DNA of 64,000 bases from Immersiella caudata (GCA_030512335.1 JAULSU010000002.1:2914001-2978000), one strand, 5' to 3'. Counted from the stretch's first letter, positions 10,408-24,631 are shown. A program made the numbers and translations. The notes: generated by a model not told the origin, from the letters alone.

Positions 10408-13400
10408 TCATACAACGGCAAGCCTGCCCTGCAAACCCTCCCATTCCCTAGATCCTACAATCTGCACCTCTCTTGCCACACCCGGTTTCAGCTTGCCATC
10501 CACAGGAAGCCTGATGCGTAACCTCGCCGCTGCAGGGGGAACCCTAAGCTTCTTCGCTCCATCAGTGCCGTTAGCGGCCGCGTTAGAGGCACCGCTAGGC
10601 CGAGCCGCAAGTAACTGTGACTTTTTGAACAGTGCATCCTGCCAGCTCTTCCACGTAGCAAAATCCTCCATTTGCCTAGCAACGTGATACTGCGGAGTGC
10701 TCTTGGCCGGTTTCCATGCCAACTTGTCCTTTGGTAGGGAATCGAGGCTGTAGACCTTCGCATTGGTCGCCAGTTTGACGAGCTCGCCTAAGACAACCTT
10801 GCCCTCGGCCATGACTGAGGCCTTACGCTGTTCCGAGGGCGGCGTTGGCTTGGTGAGTGGCTCAGCCAGCCAGTCGAACTGAGCTTGCTCCGTAACCCGT
10901 GCGCGCCTGTTGTCTTCACGCAAGTACCGCACAGCTGACTGCAAGCCCGCAATCTCGTCCTTGAGGGCATTCATCTCGCGAGCAGTAGCAACAGCGCGCT
11001 CTTGCCTGGCCTTGGTACCCTCACCCTCAGATCCAGCGTCAGTAATGACACGGCTATCGCTGGCGATCTTCTTCCACTTGTCGCGATCCGCCTCCAAGGT
11101 CTTAAGCTCACGATCTTGCTTCTGGATATCATCGCGCAGACCAGTCGCCTCTTGCTTGGCAGCCGCGATCTGGGCCTCTAGGTCGACGATTCGGGAAGCC
11201 TTGGCATTGGCATCACGCATGCGCGACTCGAGTGTCTCAATTCGGACTTGGGCGGTGCTGAGGCTCTCCTCGCGGACAGCGATGGCTCGTCGGGCATCGT
11301 TGATGGCCTCCTTCAGACGGCGGAGTTCCTCTTCCGCATCAACAGGAACAGTCTTGAGGGCCTTCAACTCCTGGCTGCGGAGAATCCAAGGAGCCGCACT
11401 GCGTTCAAACTCTTGGGTTTGGGTGAGGTCGGCGCTGAGCGCGGCGATATCCGAGATCTGTGACGTCACAACACGAAGTTTGGTCATGTACGTGGAGAAG
11501 AGATCCGACTCGCTGGAGCTGAACTCCGCCAAAGCCATCCTCTGAACGCAGTTCTGCACCTCGGCATAGGTGTAAGGCTCTGTTCGGCCCTCCTCGTGGA
11601 GGACTCGATGGAGCTCTAACCCGATCTTCCGAGCCATCTCAGCCAGCTCCTGGGTAGCAGACTCGCAGGCCTCAAAGGCTTCGGCGGTCTCCGGCATAAG
11701 AGAAAGGGATCTCAGCTTCAGATCCTCCAGCGACCGGACCATCTTGCCAGCAACGACCTTGGTGCTGCGTGTCTGGCTGACAACACCTTCAACCTTCTTC
11801 GAGAAGTACTGCGCCAGCTCATCCTCGTCCTCGTTCTCTGGGACGACTCGCTGCACCATGCCCCTGAGCCCAGCGAAGGTGACAGCGGCCGACTCCAAGT
11901 GGCTCTGCATGAGCAGGGCGCGCATGTGGATATCGTCAGCAAAACTCTCTAGGTCGTTGGAGATGTGCACTTCGCCGAGGTGTGACATGAGGGCGATAGT
12001 CCGCTGTAATTCCGCTGAGCATTGCTGCTCCTTGAGGTCATCGCGTCGCAGTCCGTCAATCCACCCGTTGAGGGCCCGCTCCACCGGTTCCAGCTCATAG
12101 AGAGCACCCTCGAACTTGGCAAACTGCTCAAGCGAGCAATGGCTGATGGCATTGACGAAACGGTCGCACATCGAAGACACCCACGTGAGCTTGTCAATGG
12201 CGCCGCAACCCTCAAACATGTCGTCCTCGTGGCCTGGGTGCAGCTGTCCGTTGACCTTCTCCTTGAGAAAGCTGTTGAGCAAATTCGCCTTGAAGGCCAA
12301 CCTCTTGAACCTGAGCAGAGCCAACACAGAGTCGCGGTCAGACTGGTATGTGTCGGGGAGGAACAACTTGACAATTTCGAGGTGTTGCTCAGCCTCTTGC
12401 GCCTCCATACGCCGCAGCTCTAGGTCGATTGTCTTGACCTGAGCCTTGGCGGCCGAGATTTGAAGCTTCATATTGAGATCCATCATGGCTCGCGAGCGGC
12501 TGTTAAGCTGCTCAGACTCATTCTCGGTGACGGCATGAGAAGCACGCATATCCTCCAAATCGCTTTGCAAGCTTGTGACCAGCTCTCTAAATCGAGAGAG
12601 CGTATACTCCATGTCGTCCATGCTCTCCTTCTGCGCAGCGGCTTGGCGAACTTGCTCAGTGATGATACTATCTCTGAGGTCGAGTTCCTCTTGCATCTCC
12701 CTCTCGTTTTGCACGTGGTTGATCTCGAGCTCGTCGTTAATCTCCTTCAGATCCTCCAGGTCGCTGATGACAGCCTTGAGCTCCTTGATCTCCTCAGCCT
12801 GGTTCATTGTCTGCTCGGTGAGTGTCTCGATCAATTCCTCAGCACCCAGGGCATTGTTGAGCTGTTCCCTCAAGTCCTCCACAGCGGCTTCTGACTGCGC
12901 AAGCTTCTCGGTCGTGGCGGTGTGCTGTTCCTTGACCGTCTCAAGCTCGCGCACGTCGGCCTCAAGCACCTTGACCTGGTCATTCAGCTCTTCCTCCTTT
13001 TGCTGGCTAATGTCGCGAAGTCGTATCAGGGCTTCGCGAAGCCTCTCATTGTTGCGCTCCATCTGCAACCAGCCGGTGCTGGCCCGCTCCTCGGGCGACA
13101 TCCCCTTAGTGAACTCGGAGTTCTCCTCTCGAAGAATCTCCACCTCAAGCTCCAGCTCCTCCGTCTTTTGCCTCAACGTTTCCAATTCAACCTTCAGCAT
13201 CTCCGCCGTCTCTTCAGCCATCTCGCGATCCAGTGTAGCAAGCTCCATAGCACTGTCGTACTCAGCCTGCATATCATCTTGGTTATAGAGTCTCGACTCG
13301 GCTTCCTTGAGCTGCTTCTTCAGCTCGATAATCTCCTGTCCCTGCGGCTGGTACTTAATCTGCAATGTTTGGATAATTCTCTCAAACTTGTCACGTTCCC

Positions 13401-14465
13401 CTTGTATCCGCTCGAGGCTGTTGAGCTTCTCGCGGTCGTCCATTCTCTTCTTTTCAAGCACCCGGAGCTTAGCCTTGAGATCTTCCATCTCTTTCTGTGC
13501 CGCCGTGGCCGTAGCGGTGGGACGAGGTGTGGGAGCGGCGGTCGTGGCGGCAGGCCTACTCGTGGCGGTCGCCCCCGCGAGCCTCTCAAGAGCCTGTGTC
13601 CGGGCCTGGACAGGGCTGGTCGGTTGTGGTGATAATATCTCGTCATCGCTGCTCTTCAGAGGAGAACCAGCCCCTCTTTCCCCGTTCTTCGCAGAGCTAC
13701 CATCAATGGATAATGTCCCTGAAGAAATGTTCCTCCCGCTCGCCGGACGGGCGAGGCCCGGTCTCCCCGTTGCAGATGGCAATCGTCCGCTAAGTGTCCT
13801 CCCCACACCGACAGCCGATCTCCCTGTAGAGGAAGCTCCAGAAACTTGTCTCCCGGGTCTCGGTGCTGGTATTGGGGGTGGGGGCATGGACGTTCGGGTT
13901 CCGCCGATGGATGTTCGAGGCTTTGTCCCCAGAGGCTTGGCATTGGAGGGTGTGCCGGTACGAGATGTTGCAGCACTGGACGATGCGGTTGCTAGCTGTT
14001 TTGTTGGTGATTTCGTGGGAGACTGAATCGTCAGCATGCAGCTCGAACCCACTCTCCCAGGTGACTTACTCTAACAAGACTGGAAGGGCGAGACTTGGGA
14101 CCGGGACTTGGGCTGGGGGCGTTCAAGCTCATACGCTTGGCCAGACCCGTGTCGGCAGGACCCGTGCGACTCCCAGGCCCGGAGGTGAGCATGCTGCTGG
14201 GGCGTGATGCACGTTTAATGGCGGCGGGCTTCGGTGGTGGTTGTGCGAGGATGGACACGGTACCCGGCCTGACAAACATGCCGGAGCCCATGGGGCATTC
14301 GAAGTAGCGCTCACCCTGGACGCTGCCATCGTTTTTTCCTGAGCCATCATCGAGCTCGATACCGACCCAATCACCCACGGCAAAACCGGTCTGGCCGAGG
14401 AAGCGAATGAAGCCGGTGCGGCCATCGCTGAGCTGGATCTTCTGCCCGAGTGCTAGCTCCGACAT
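10408..14465 (-). CDS. ro-3: Dynactin large subunit p150Glued
   Basis: Links dynein to microtubules and cargo; needed for nuclear and vesicle transport in hyphae. Two exons: 14465-14070 and 14022-10408, joined across a 47-nt intron (GTAAGT donor, TTCAG acceptor), giving 1336 residues. The N-terminal CAP-Gly domain (about 6-70) holds the signature GKNDG at 43-47 and the GERYFEC strand, which binds tubulin EEY tails. A Ser/Thr/Pro/Arg-rich basic region (about 75-275) follows. Long coiled coils cover about 280-650 and 1040-1190. Between them lies the globular dynactin-type region, including MCDRFVNAISHCSLEQFAKFEGALYELE. The length is close to that of animal p150 and longer than yeast Nip100. Orthologues are N. 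crassa ro-3 and A. nidulans nudM. Confidence 0.96.
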
Positions 14466-15362
14466 GATGGGCGCATCATCGACGAGCGGTCACAAGCTCA
14501 GATGCGGATGGTCGGTTGGCGATGTTGTCGAATTACAGCAGTCGACGTGACAGTGGAGCTGGACCTGACCTGGGGAAGCTCTCTGCTTGTCGTGGTCAAA
14601 AAGGGAGTCGCGCCAGGGATCTAAACAGCACCGTGCACGCGTCAGGTGCAACCCCTGTCTACTACACCGTGCCGGCTATGTATTTGCGCTTATGCGCACT
14701 GTCCACGTCGACATCACTTTATCTCCCGCTCATTGCTCACCCAAATCGGAAGGGACGAGAGGAAGTGCTACCTACTTATGCTTTCAAAAGATGCAGAGGA
14801 TGCCTACTTCAACAGGTGTCAAGTGCTTACAACCTGGAAGCTGCACTCGGTCCCTGAGGCGTTTCCAGTCTGAGTTTAACCAGGTATGATCACCTGCGTA
14901 GCCTTCCACAAACAGTTTTCATTTCATTTCCGTCTCCGTTTGACAGAGGAGCCGCATCCAGTATCCAATACCCAGACTTTCAACTCCAATACGGCCCGCA
15001 CCGGCGAGTTGCTACCTACATACACCAAGTATGTGCGTCTCTAAGAAACCCCTAAGAGTGAGTGAACGAGGAACGCAAACAAGACAACCCGACCCTCGCA
15101 CCACAGCGCCTCGTGTGGGGGGGGGGTTTTTTTTCTCGCATCGTGACTATTCCCTTCACCGTCGCGCCAGAAACCCAACCAAATCAACAATCGTTGGTAG
15201 AAAGCAGCATATCTGCGTCGTCCCCATCTCCCTCTCTCTCCTTGCCAAGACCGTTGTTCATCTCCACCCTAAAACCCCCTACCTACCTATGTAAACAAAC
15301 CCCTACCTTCTCACCATCCACCTTCTCCCAACCATACCTCCGCATTGCCTCCTGTCCTCAGC
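14466..15362. other. Intergenic region, p150 promoter and HMG-gene 3' end
   Basis: Holds the promoter of p150Glued (minus strand) and the 3' UTR of the HMG-box gene. A G10-T8 homopolymer junction lies at 15117-15134. The stretch 15135-15420 is strongly C/T-rich on the plus strand. No gene is recognised. Confidence 0.5.
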
Positions 15363-18069
15363 TCAACCCTCTAACTCCCACCTTCTCTCACCCCCCGCAC
15401 CCCCCTGCCCACCCCAATAATGATAAAACGCACCTCCTCTCACCCACTCCACCACCTCGAATCCTAACCTCCTCTCCGTCTTCTCCGTCATCCCCCCTGC
15501 TCCCGCCACTACTTCTCTCTCATCTACTCTCACCACCATCAAACCTGGCGCCTTTAGCTCAACCCCCTGCAGCCGCGTCAGCTCCTCCTCCGTTGCCGTC
15601 CTCACATACACCGTCAGATCCGCGCCCGCGATCCCGCGCCAAAGTGTAGCCATCCATTGCCAGTGATCCACCGGCGCGTAGGAGTCGTCGATGGGGGTGG
15701 TGGAAGCGAAGCGGTCGGAGGTTGTCAGGGAGAATCCGAAAGGGAGAAGAGCGACGGGGAGCGGGGGGCTACGGGGGGCAGCTGCGGCGGAGGAAGTGGA
15801 AGGGTCGGAGGGGATGGCGGTTTGAGGGGGAGGAAGCGTGGTTACGAATTTGACCATTTCGGATGATTTGGAGTGCCAGTCGAGCATGGCTTGGAGGTAG
15901 GGGGTGAAGGTGCTGGTATTCGGAGCGGAAAGAGAGGTGAGGCTGCCTGAGCGGGAGGCGGTGGTGGAGGCGTTGGCCATGGCGACGTCTTCGGTGGTGG
16001 TGGGAGGGGGGTTGGGTTTTTCGGGATCAGAGGAGGGAGGGTGCCAGGTGCGGACGTCGCATTCGCCTGAGGCTAGGAGGGCTTTTTCGATGATGGGTGC
16101 TACCATTGCGAGCAAGCGCGCGTTGAAACCCTCGACAGCGATGATAGGGCCGCGGGGGCCGCCGGAGGGCTCGGCGCCGGGGGCCATGATCCAACCGGTG
16201 GTGCCGGGCGGGGGCAGAGGCTGGCTGATGCGCTCGAGGACTTGGAGCTTGTTGATGTAGGGGATGGACATGATCATGGATTCGACGTTGCGGCGGTGGA
16301 CCTCGCGGTCGCGCTCGCGTTGGGATTGGTAGTCGTGCCCGAGTTGGGGAGCGGTGCTGTAGGCCGCGATCCCCGGGCCGATGCCGCTGGCTTCGGAGGT
16401 AGGCGAGTTGGGGACGTGAGTTTGCAGCGGGGGTAGGCGCAGGGACTCGTCAAACTCGGAATGGCCGCCGGTGCTCCCACGGGCTGCTCCTGGGGCCTGG
16501 CTGACACTTCCGGGACGAGGAGGGGGTCGCATGCTGCCGAGGCCAGGACCAATGTCGGCGTTGGAACCGGAACGGGTGATGGAGGATGGACCAGGGAGCG
16601 GTCCCGCCGACTGAAGAGCTCCATAGGAAGGTGTGGGGGGGCCATTGACGGAAGGGCGACGTGGAAGCTGTCGGCGGAGGTCGTGGCCACTGAAAGGGGT
16701 TGGCGGGGAGGGGAGAGAGTGGAATGAAGACCAGTACGGGCCTGTCGAGGAGGTAGAGCCCGCGCTGTTGTAACGGCGGCGCTTGGCATCCGACGGCGAC
16801 ATCTCGTAGTCCTCGTGGATGTCGTAAAGCGGACCGTGGTGCTGTCCCGGGCCGGCCCACTGCGGCCGGCCGCTGCGGCTGCCTACAGAGTCGTTTCGGG
16901 GGGGCATCGGGGCGTTTTGCCGGAAGTGGTGCTCTGAGGCGTCGCTGCCGTGTCGGCTGTAGGGAGGCGGCGGCATGCTGGTGGGGGTTTTGGCCGCTGA
17001 GCCTGGCGGGGAGACAAACGGCGTAAGGGGGGTCCGCGGCGTGGCGATGTACCGTCCGCCGCACTTGGGGCACCGGCCGGGGTCCTCGCCCGTTACCGTA
17101 GTGAGACGCGGCGGAAGTCCTTTATTCCCGCGTCGGGGCTGATAACGGTAGTCGGGGTATTGACGCTGGTGTCGCAACTTTTCTTCCTCGGCAAGGCGCT
17201 TCCACTGGCTCTTTTCTTCTTCAGGCTCGTCGCGCCACCGCTCGCCAATGATCTTGGAGATCTCGGGGTTGGGCAAGTTCTTGTTCTGCAACTTGACTTG
17301 AGTTTGGTGGGCCTGTCGGTACAGGATGAAGGCTGCGAGCAGGGAGCGAGCGCGTCAGTGTCTGCTGGTTGGTCGGGCCCTTTTCCAAAACACGATAGCG
17401 TCTGTTTGCTGGTGTGTCTCTGTTCCTCCTTCCTTGCCCCCTTACTTTGTTTCACCGTGTCGCTACTAGGTACTAGGCAGCAGCAACAAAGACAGGAGAT
17501 AGGGCTCCGCGGCCACTCGTCACTTAGCCCCTTTGAGACGGAGACACACCAAACAACAACGACGGCAAATGAAACCATGGAAGGGGATAGGCGGACTTAC
17601 CGTTCCGCGGCCGCGGAATCTTGGGCGCGGGCGTGCAGAGACAGATGAGATCTCTGGTGGTGGGAGTGACACCCCCCGCTGTAGAGGGCGTGCTCAGACT
17701 GAGGTCTTCGATGCGAGGATGGCTTGAGTCGTCGTCGGTGATGATGGATGCGGCACGCTTTCTAGTCATGGGCCCCCGAAGAGGAGAGGAGGACGTCTGG
17801 AGAGGAGGAGGGGGGGCGGCGTGTCGAGATGAAGTGCTGCCCGCTGCTGGCACTGGTGCGCTGCTGGCCGTTGTGTTAAGAGCGGGAAGAGCGGGCGGAC
17901 CTGCTGCTGGTGCCGGTGAAGCAGAAGCGGCGGGGGAGGTCTCGGAGCCGTACTGTCTCGCTCCCCCAGCCGACATTCGGGCGGCCATGGCTGAGCGGGT
18001 GGATGGCCTTGACAGCGTGGTCGACGGGGGAAGCTGCTGTTGGGAACAGCTGACTACCACTTCTGCCAT
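15363..18069 (-). CDS. HMG-box transcription factor, MATA-HMG type
   Basis: Probable sequence-specific nuclear regulator. Two exons: 18069-17601 and 17332-15363, giving 812 residues. The 268-nt intron splits an Ala codon (157) inside the HMG box, joining IPRPRN to AFILYRQ. The box spans about 151-225 and includes LPNPEISKIIGERWR and ending YPDYRYQPRR, characteristic of the Ste11/Rox1/mating-type group rather than of HMGB or Nhp6 proteins. A CPKCGG motif follows, then a long Ser/Pro-rich region. The C-terminal 150 residues (from about LPVALLPFGFSL, with DHWQWMATLWRGIAG) look folded and conserved-like, but I cannot name the domain. The start is the ATG giving MAEVVVSCSQ. Which paralogue of the fungal HMG set this is cannot be decided here. 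Confidence 0.85.
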
Positions 18070-19296
18070 TTTCCGGGATCTCCTCCCAGTCAGAAAAAAA
18101 AAAAGGGGGGGGGGGGGGGGGCGAAGACAGCTTGTGTCAAACGGAAAAGGAGAGAACCAGAGACAGGCTGCAGGGCCAGCCAGAGCTCTCGCAAAGCAGG
18201 GTCCCGGGAGTCTGAGTAGGTATGATGAGCCCGGGGCGGATTCTGGAACAAGTTGAGGATTTTGTGGAGAGAGGGGGGGAGAAAGAGAGGAGGGAACGAA
18301 CGGTATTGTCGGCTGGGGAGGTTTTTGACTTTTGGGATCGACCACTGAGAGGGGAACAAAATGAGACAGGTGGGCTTCTTGTTAGATTGTTTCCTTTGTG
18401 TGAATTACTACGATGAGAGATGGCGTGGATAGCGTGGATGGGGGGCCAGGAAAGAAGCAGCACGGGACAATGAGACCAGCCAGTAGCAGTTCAATGACCT
18501 TATCACTAACACTCATGGTTGCTATTATGTTGGGCGCCGCGCGCGGAGCCAGGCAATGAGTGGTAGCTGTGGGCAATGTCTCGGGAGCGCGCTGGGCTCA
18601 AAACTTGGTACGCAATCTGAGCCTTTCTTTGTCTCTGCGTTTGCACAAATTCCGTTCGCAGTGCCCACCCCTTCTGCCTTCTGGGCCCAGGCAAGATAGG
18701 CTCAACAGCTCGGCGCAGGATGCTGCGTGTTGGCGCTTTCATTCAATCAAGCCAGCCCCTCTCAGCCATGACTATTGTCAAAGGAATGTGGCGACCTCCC
18801 AGCATCGCCCACCGTGGAATGCACACGAGAACAAAGCCCATGTCAGCCGAATTAGGCCCGGCCTTCTTCTTTCTTGCAAACCAGACGCTCTTTTACCGCC
18901 TCCCACATTGTGAACATGCTCTTTGCCTGTTGGTCCTGACCCCGCCCGCGGATGAGGGCATTCTGAGCCCGGGCTCTCGGGAACCGACCTTGGCTGGGGG
19001 GCATGATGAATTTTTGTCTTTGATAGCGAACACCTGCAAACCGATTACCGCTAGGCCAGGATCCCGGGTTTCCCCTAATCAACAGAAAACACGACAGAAC
19101 CAGCCGGGAAATTGAAACAGTGAGAGAAAGGGGGGAGAAAATGACACACAAAACTCCAGCCTCTTGAGCAGCTTTTCCCAGCCCAGAACCCATCCCCCCC
19201 TCTCTTCTCATCTATCGCAGGGGTACTTTGCTAAAATCAGAGATGTGACCTGTCTTTGCTCTTCCTGTGGACCGAACGGACTCCCCGCCCTGCCTA
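18070..19296. other. Intergenic region, HMG-gene promoter and RVB1 3' end
   Basis: About 1.2 kb. On the coding strand of the HMG gene a C17-T11 tract ends 25 nt before its ATG. The rest shows purine-rich sequence at 18240-18310 and no gene I can support. Confidence 0.5.
18094..18121. repeat. A11-G17 homopolymer tract
   Basis: Eleven A followed by seventeen G on the plus strand, so C17-T11 in the leader of the minus-strand HMG-box gene, 25 nt from its start codon. Poly(dG) runs of this length are prone to length change and to sequencing error. Confidence 0.85.
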
Positions 19297-20865
<1,569 letters not shown>

Positions 20866-21523
20866 TATTGCGCTTTCCTGTTGTTGATATGTTGTGGAGG
20901 GAGGATTGGCGCGTCGAGGCAGAAAACGGGTTAAGGCTCGTGTAACGGAAAGGGCCAAGCATGGGAAATTCTGGGGGGCAAGAGGTCGCTGAGCTCCAGA
21001 AGCTTCAAATTTCCAAGAGACGCGATCGCGGTCCGTGCGCTACACCTCGGTGAGCCCTCACCTACCTATCTAAATAGATGAGACTGTCAGCCTTTGAAAT
21101 GGTTCAGAGCACCCAGAGAGCTTGACATTTAGGTAGTTGAAGAGGAAGCAGAGGTCCTAGGTGGTATAGATGCATGAGTAATCTCCAGCGCCTGGGTTTT
21201 TTCTCCTGTTGGAGTTCATTTCGTTTCTTCCTTGCGTATTTTTTGGTCGGACGAAGCAAACACCCACCCTTACCCTGTGTAGGACAAGCATCTGTACTCC
21301 ATATCAAATGTCCAGTCAGTATTCGCTCCTCGCACAAGGTAGCAGATAATCACGCTGCGTTTGCTTTGGACATACAATCGCGCCTTTATTTTGAGGCGCC
21401 TTAAATCTCGGCCTTTACACCCTTAAAACCCCCCCATGGCACCATCAATTTCCTTCCTCCCGGCAAGCAGAACCAAGAACACTTTCGGTTTCCATGTATA
21501 TTCTCACCTCTATGGTCTTATTT
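20866..21523. other. Intergenic region upstream of RVB1
   Basis: About 660 bp holding the RVB1 promoter and the 3' UTR of the DMT transporter gene, both on the minus strand. No gene, repeat or RNA is seen. Confidence 0.5.
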
Positions 21524-23063
21524 TCACCTTTGCCCCCGTCCCTCGATGTCCCTCTCATCTTCACTCCCCTCCTCCTCTCCTTCATCCTCTCTCCTCCTCA
21601 ACATCGGAACACCCTCCTCCATCTCTACACCACCGTTCCTGTTCCCATGTTCGGCATCGTGCTTCTCCTCTTCTTTGCCCTTCTTCGACAAAGCCGCCCA
21701 CAAAGCGCTCCCAGCGATTAGACCACACCCAACCAAACTTATGAAACCCATCTCATGTCCAAATATAAACTTATCGTACCCGGCCGCGAACAGCATATGC
21801 GTGTAGACCATAGCCATGGCCTTATTCGATCTCTTCCCTCCGATACCTGACGTGAGCATGAACTGCATGATGAAGCCACAGAGTCCCAGGGCAAGGAGCA
21901 ACATCCATTGCAATGCAGAGGCAGGAGGCGCAAATTTGATACCTGGCTGTCCAATGTCTAACGCCGGGGCCAAAAGCAGAGCAGCGGTGCTGACGATGGT
22001 CGACCAGACGGAAAAGTAAGTGACGCTGATCAAGGGATGCGCGCGCTTTCCAATCCATCGAATGAAAGTGTAGGCCCCTGAGGCGCCGAGGACGCCGATC
22101 ATGGCGATTCCCACACCTATCAGTCTCTGAGACGCGGGAGGGTCTTCTCCCCCTTGAGGTGCCGATGTGTTGCTGTCGTTCGGGACCTCAGGGGTGGCGG
22201 TAGTCGAGGTGGTCTCAGAGCCGCCGAAGAAGGAGGTAGGCCGGGCAATGAGGACCACTCCGACGAGAGCCAGAAAGGAGGCAACCTGCTCTTTCTTGGT
22301 GTATGGGTCCTTCAAGAGAAGATGGCAGATGTATCCTGTAAAGGCTGGGGCCAAGAAGGTGATGACAGTTGCCTCAGCGAGCGGTAAATACATCACTGGT
22401 GGTCGATGTCAGCTAGTATCTTGCATTTTGGGACAATGCTTGCATGTCTCAGGACATCAGGGCAAAAAGACAGCAGGAATCGCACATACTGCTCCACCAC
22501 ATTCCATAGATGCCGAAGAATCCCGTCGTGCCTCTCAATACCAGCAGGAGGCGAACATCTTTTGAGCCGAGAGGAAAATGGGGTACATTCGTATAGTACA
22601 TGTAAATCAGTGAGCACACGGTTGTGATGCTCATCCGGAAGAACAGGATCTGAAATGGATGCATGGCGTGCTCCTCGTCAAGTTCCAGCAGTCGCGTACA
22701 CAAATTCATGGTTGCGCCGAACAACTGGGCAACCCCTACTAGTATGACACTTTGTTTTCGAGACCAAAAACGCCTTGTGGTGTCCCAAAACGAAGGCTTC
22801 CTGGTTTGGTGTCCCACGCGCGCCGCTGGTGGAATCCGGTGCTGGGCCGGTGTCCGGCGTTCCGGCCCGGCGTAAGGACTGACAGATCGTGACCGAAGAC
22901 CAACTGGGGCTACTAAAGACGAACCAGTTGTCTTTCGGTAGCCCGTATCCTGAATTGATTCGAGTACATCAATGATGTCTTCATTATCACTGTCTTCGAA
23001 TCTCGCCTTGGGCTGAGGCGTTTGTGGTATTTGCAGGAACGATGTGGTGCTTTCATGCAGCAT
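21524..23063 (-). CDS. EamA/DMT-superfamily transporter (SLC35G-like)
   Basis: Polytopic membrane protein, substrate unknown. Two exons: 23063-22490 and 22395-21524, joined across a 94-nt intron with a split Met codon, giving 481 residues. Residues 1-100 are cytosolic and polar. About ten hydrophobic helices follow, in two EamA-type halves. The first half includes GATMNLCTRLLE, the HPFQILFFRM helix and LRGTTGFFGIYGMWWS, then YLPLAEATVITFLAPAFTGY. This APxEAT-like helix before the second half is a hallmark of EamA proteins. The C-terminal tail is very acidic (Glu-rich, about 45 residues). The ATG at 23063 is the first in this frame; an upstream coding exon cannot be excluded. Related fungal proteins are usually annotated only as DUF6/EamA transporters. 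Confidence 0.85.
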
Positions 23064-24631
23064 CGTCAACTGTGCTGAGCAATCGAGGCAGCTTGCCTGG
23101 GATTAAGAGAGGTGAATCGGGCTGAAAGGTACGGCTTCCATCCACATGCGAGTGAGGCTGGGTTGTGGTAGAGAAAGTCGTTGGTGAAGCGAACCATCAA
23201 CCAGCGATTTGAGTTGGCGCGAAGAGGGGATAAGTTATAGGAAAGGTGAGAATTTGCCATGGCCTGGTAGTGCCCATGTTATCCAACGGGGCGAGGAAGT
23301 GTTAGCCCACCATCGGATGGGGGAGTTTATCCCCGGCGACGCTAGCCGCTGCGGTGATGCGGGCATGATTCCCATGGGGACAGCGGCGTAAGATGCCTTC
23401 TCTGCGCACAACAAGACCAAATGGAACCAAATCCTTCTGGTGAACACTTGCTCCCTTATCCAGAAACTGCAAATTCCAACAAGCTGCGATTTTGACATGA
23501 TTGTCTTGCTGTTCGGAGGGCCAAAATCGAGAGGCGAGCAGAGGCATCCCCGACCCGGCACCATAGCCGATATCGCGTGCTTTGAGGCCATTGAACGGAA
23601 GCAGTAGGAGCAAATGTGACAGCGGGGAAGCTCCCGGGGCTTATGCACTGGGAGATGGAGCCCCAGACTATCCCAGCACGCGACGCCCTATTCCTGACAA
23701 GAAGGAAGAGGCTGCGCAGGTGGTTGGTTGGTCATGTTTTTGGGCGCGAATCGAGGGGCCATCGGTGCCTCTGCCAACCTGAGCTTCCAAGTGCGGAAGC
23801 TGCATTGCGTGGGTTGCATGGTTCGGGTATCGCCCATCGGAAAGGAATGGCCCGAAGCGCGAACCTCACACAAAAAGGAATCACTCTGAGAAGGGTGCGG
23901 CATCCATGCCCATGCTGGGAAAGCCAGCGTTGTGGTTAAGTTGGGGTATGTTGTTGGTACAGACTTGAAGTTGCGGCTGAAGTCTTGAAAATGTTTCACC
24001 CATGAGGTGGCTAGCCAAGCAAACCTGGAAGCGTGCTGACAAGGATATTTTTGTAACCCGTGAACCTTCCGGCGGGTCAAAAAGCGGTTGTCCACAAGCC
24101 AAAGATGTCAAGAAAATGAAAGAAGTCCCCGAGATGCATCAAATATTTCATTAAATGGCCGTAGGGTTTTGATTGCACCGGAAAAGACTTGGGTATATCT
24201 AAGGAGGCCTTGCACACCTACCTCATTGCGTGGAATCGAATACCTAAGAAATGAGAATGTCGATTTGCACCGTATCCCACACATAACCCTCAACTCTGCA
24301 TCGCACCATCACAACTACGGCAGCGCTGTTATAGCTACACCTGAGGCCTATTTTTGACTCAAGGGAGGTATTGGGGTTAGTTAGAAGGGCCATAAAAGCT
24401 CCTTTCAATACCTCCCTTTAGCTGGAAAGAGGCCTCTGGTGTAGTGGTAACAGGGGCTGCCGCAGTGGTGGTGGTGTGTGGGGATACGGTGCATATAGAC
24501 ATTCTCCAAGAAATACACCTCACCGCTCATCGCAACTGCCTCGACTCACCTGGTGCTTCAGCAAACGAGCTGAGGAGGAACAACGCTCATCATAACCGCC
24601 TCAACATGCCAGAAACCCAGCCGTCGCAAAC
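23064..24631. other. Divergent intergenic region, DMT transporter / macrodomain gene
   Basis: About 1.57 kb. Open frames at 23235-24111 on both strands match nothing known. The right part holds the 255-bp palindromic element at 24253-24507, which ends 125 bp before the start of the macrodomain gene. Confidence 0.5.
24253..24507. mobile_element. Imperfect palindrome, candidate MITE or hairpin-RNA locus
   Basis: Two arms of about 121 and 101 nt around a 32-nt loop (24374-24405). Exact complementary blocks are 24361-24373 with 24406-24418 (13 bp), 24266-24278 with 24481-24493 (13 bp) and 24253-24261 with 24498-24506 (9 bp). In between, GAGGCCT, CTACACC and CGGCAG blocks also pair; the inner 39 nt of each arm match at 32 positions. 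The 5' arm has about 20 extra nt. The 7-mer AAGAAAT lies directly outside both ends (24246-24252 and 24508-24514), as a target-site duplication would. There is no coding capacity. It may be a non-autonomous TIR element (8-bp hAT-type duplication is possible if one base has changed) or a hairpin transcript. Confidence 0.65.

Noticed and set aside
10362..10420. tRNA-like CCTAATGGTTAGTAC after a T-rich stretch
   Set aside because: No B box and no fold; lies in the 3' UTR region between SEC65 and p150.
12575..13288. 237-codon Ser-rich plus-strand ORF
   Set aside because: Antisense shadow of the p150 coiled coil.
24428..24475. A-box-like GGTGTAGTGGTAAC, as in tRNA genes
   Set aside because: No B box or acceptor stem; the block is explained as part of the 3' arm of the palindrome.
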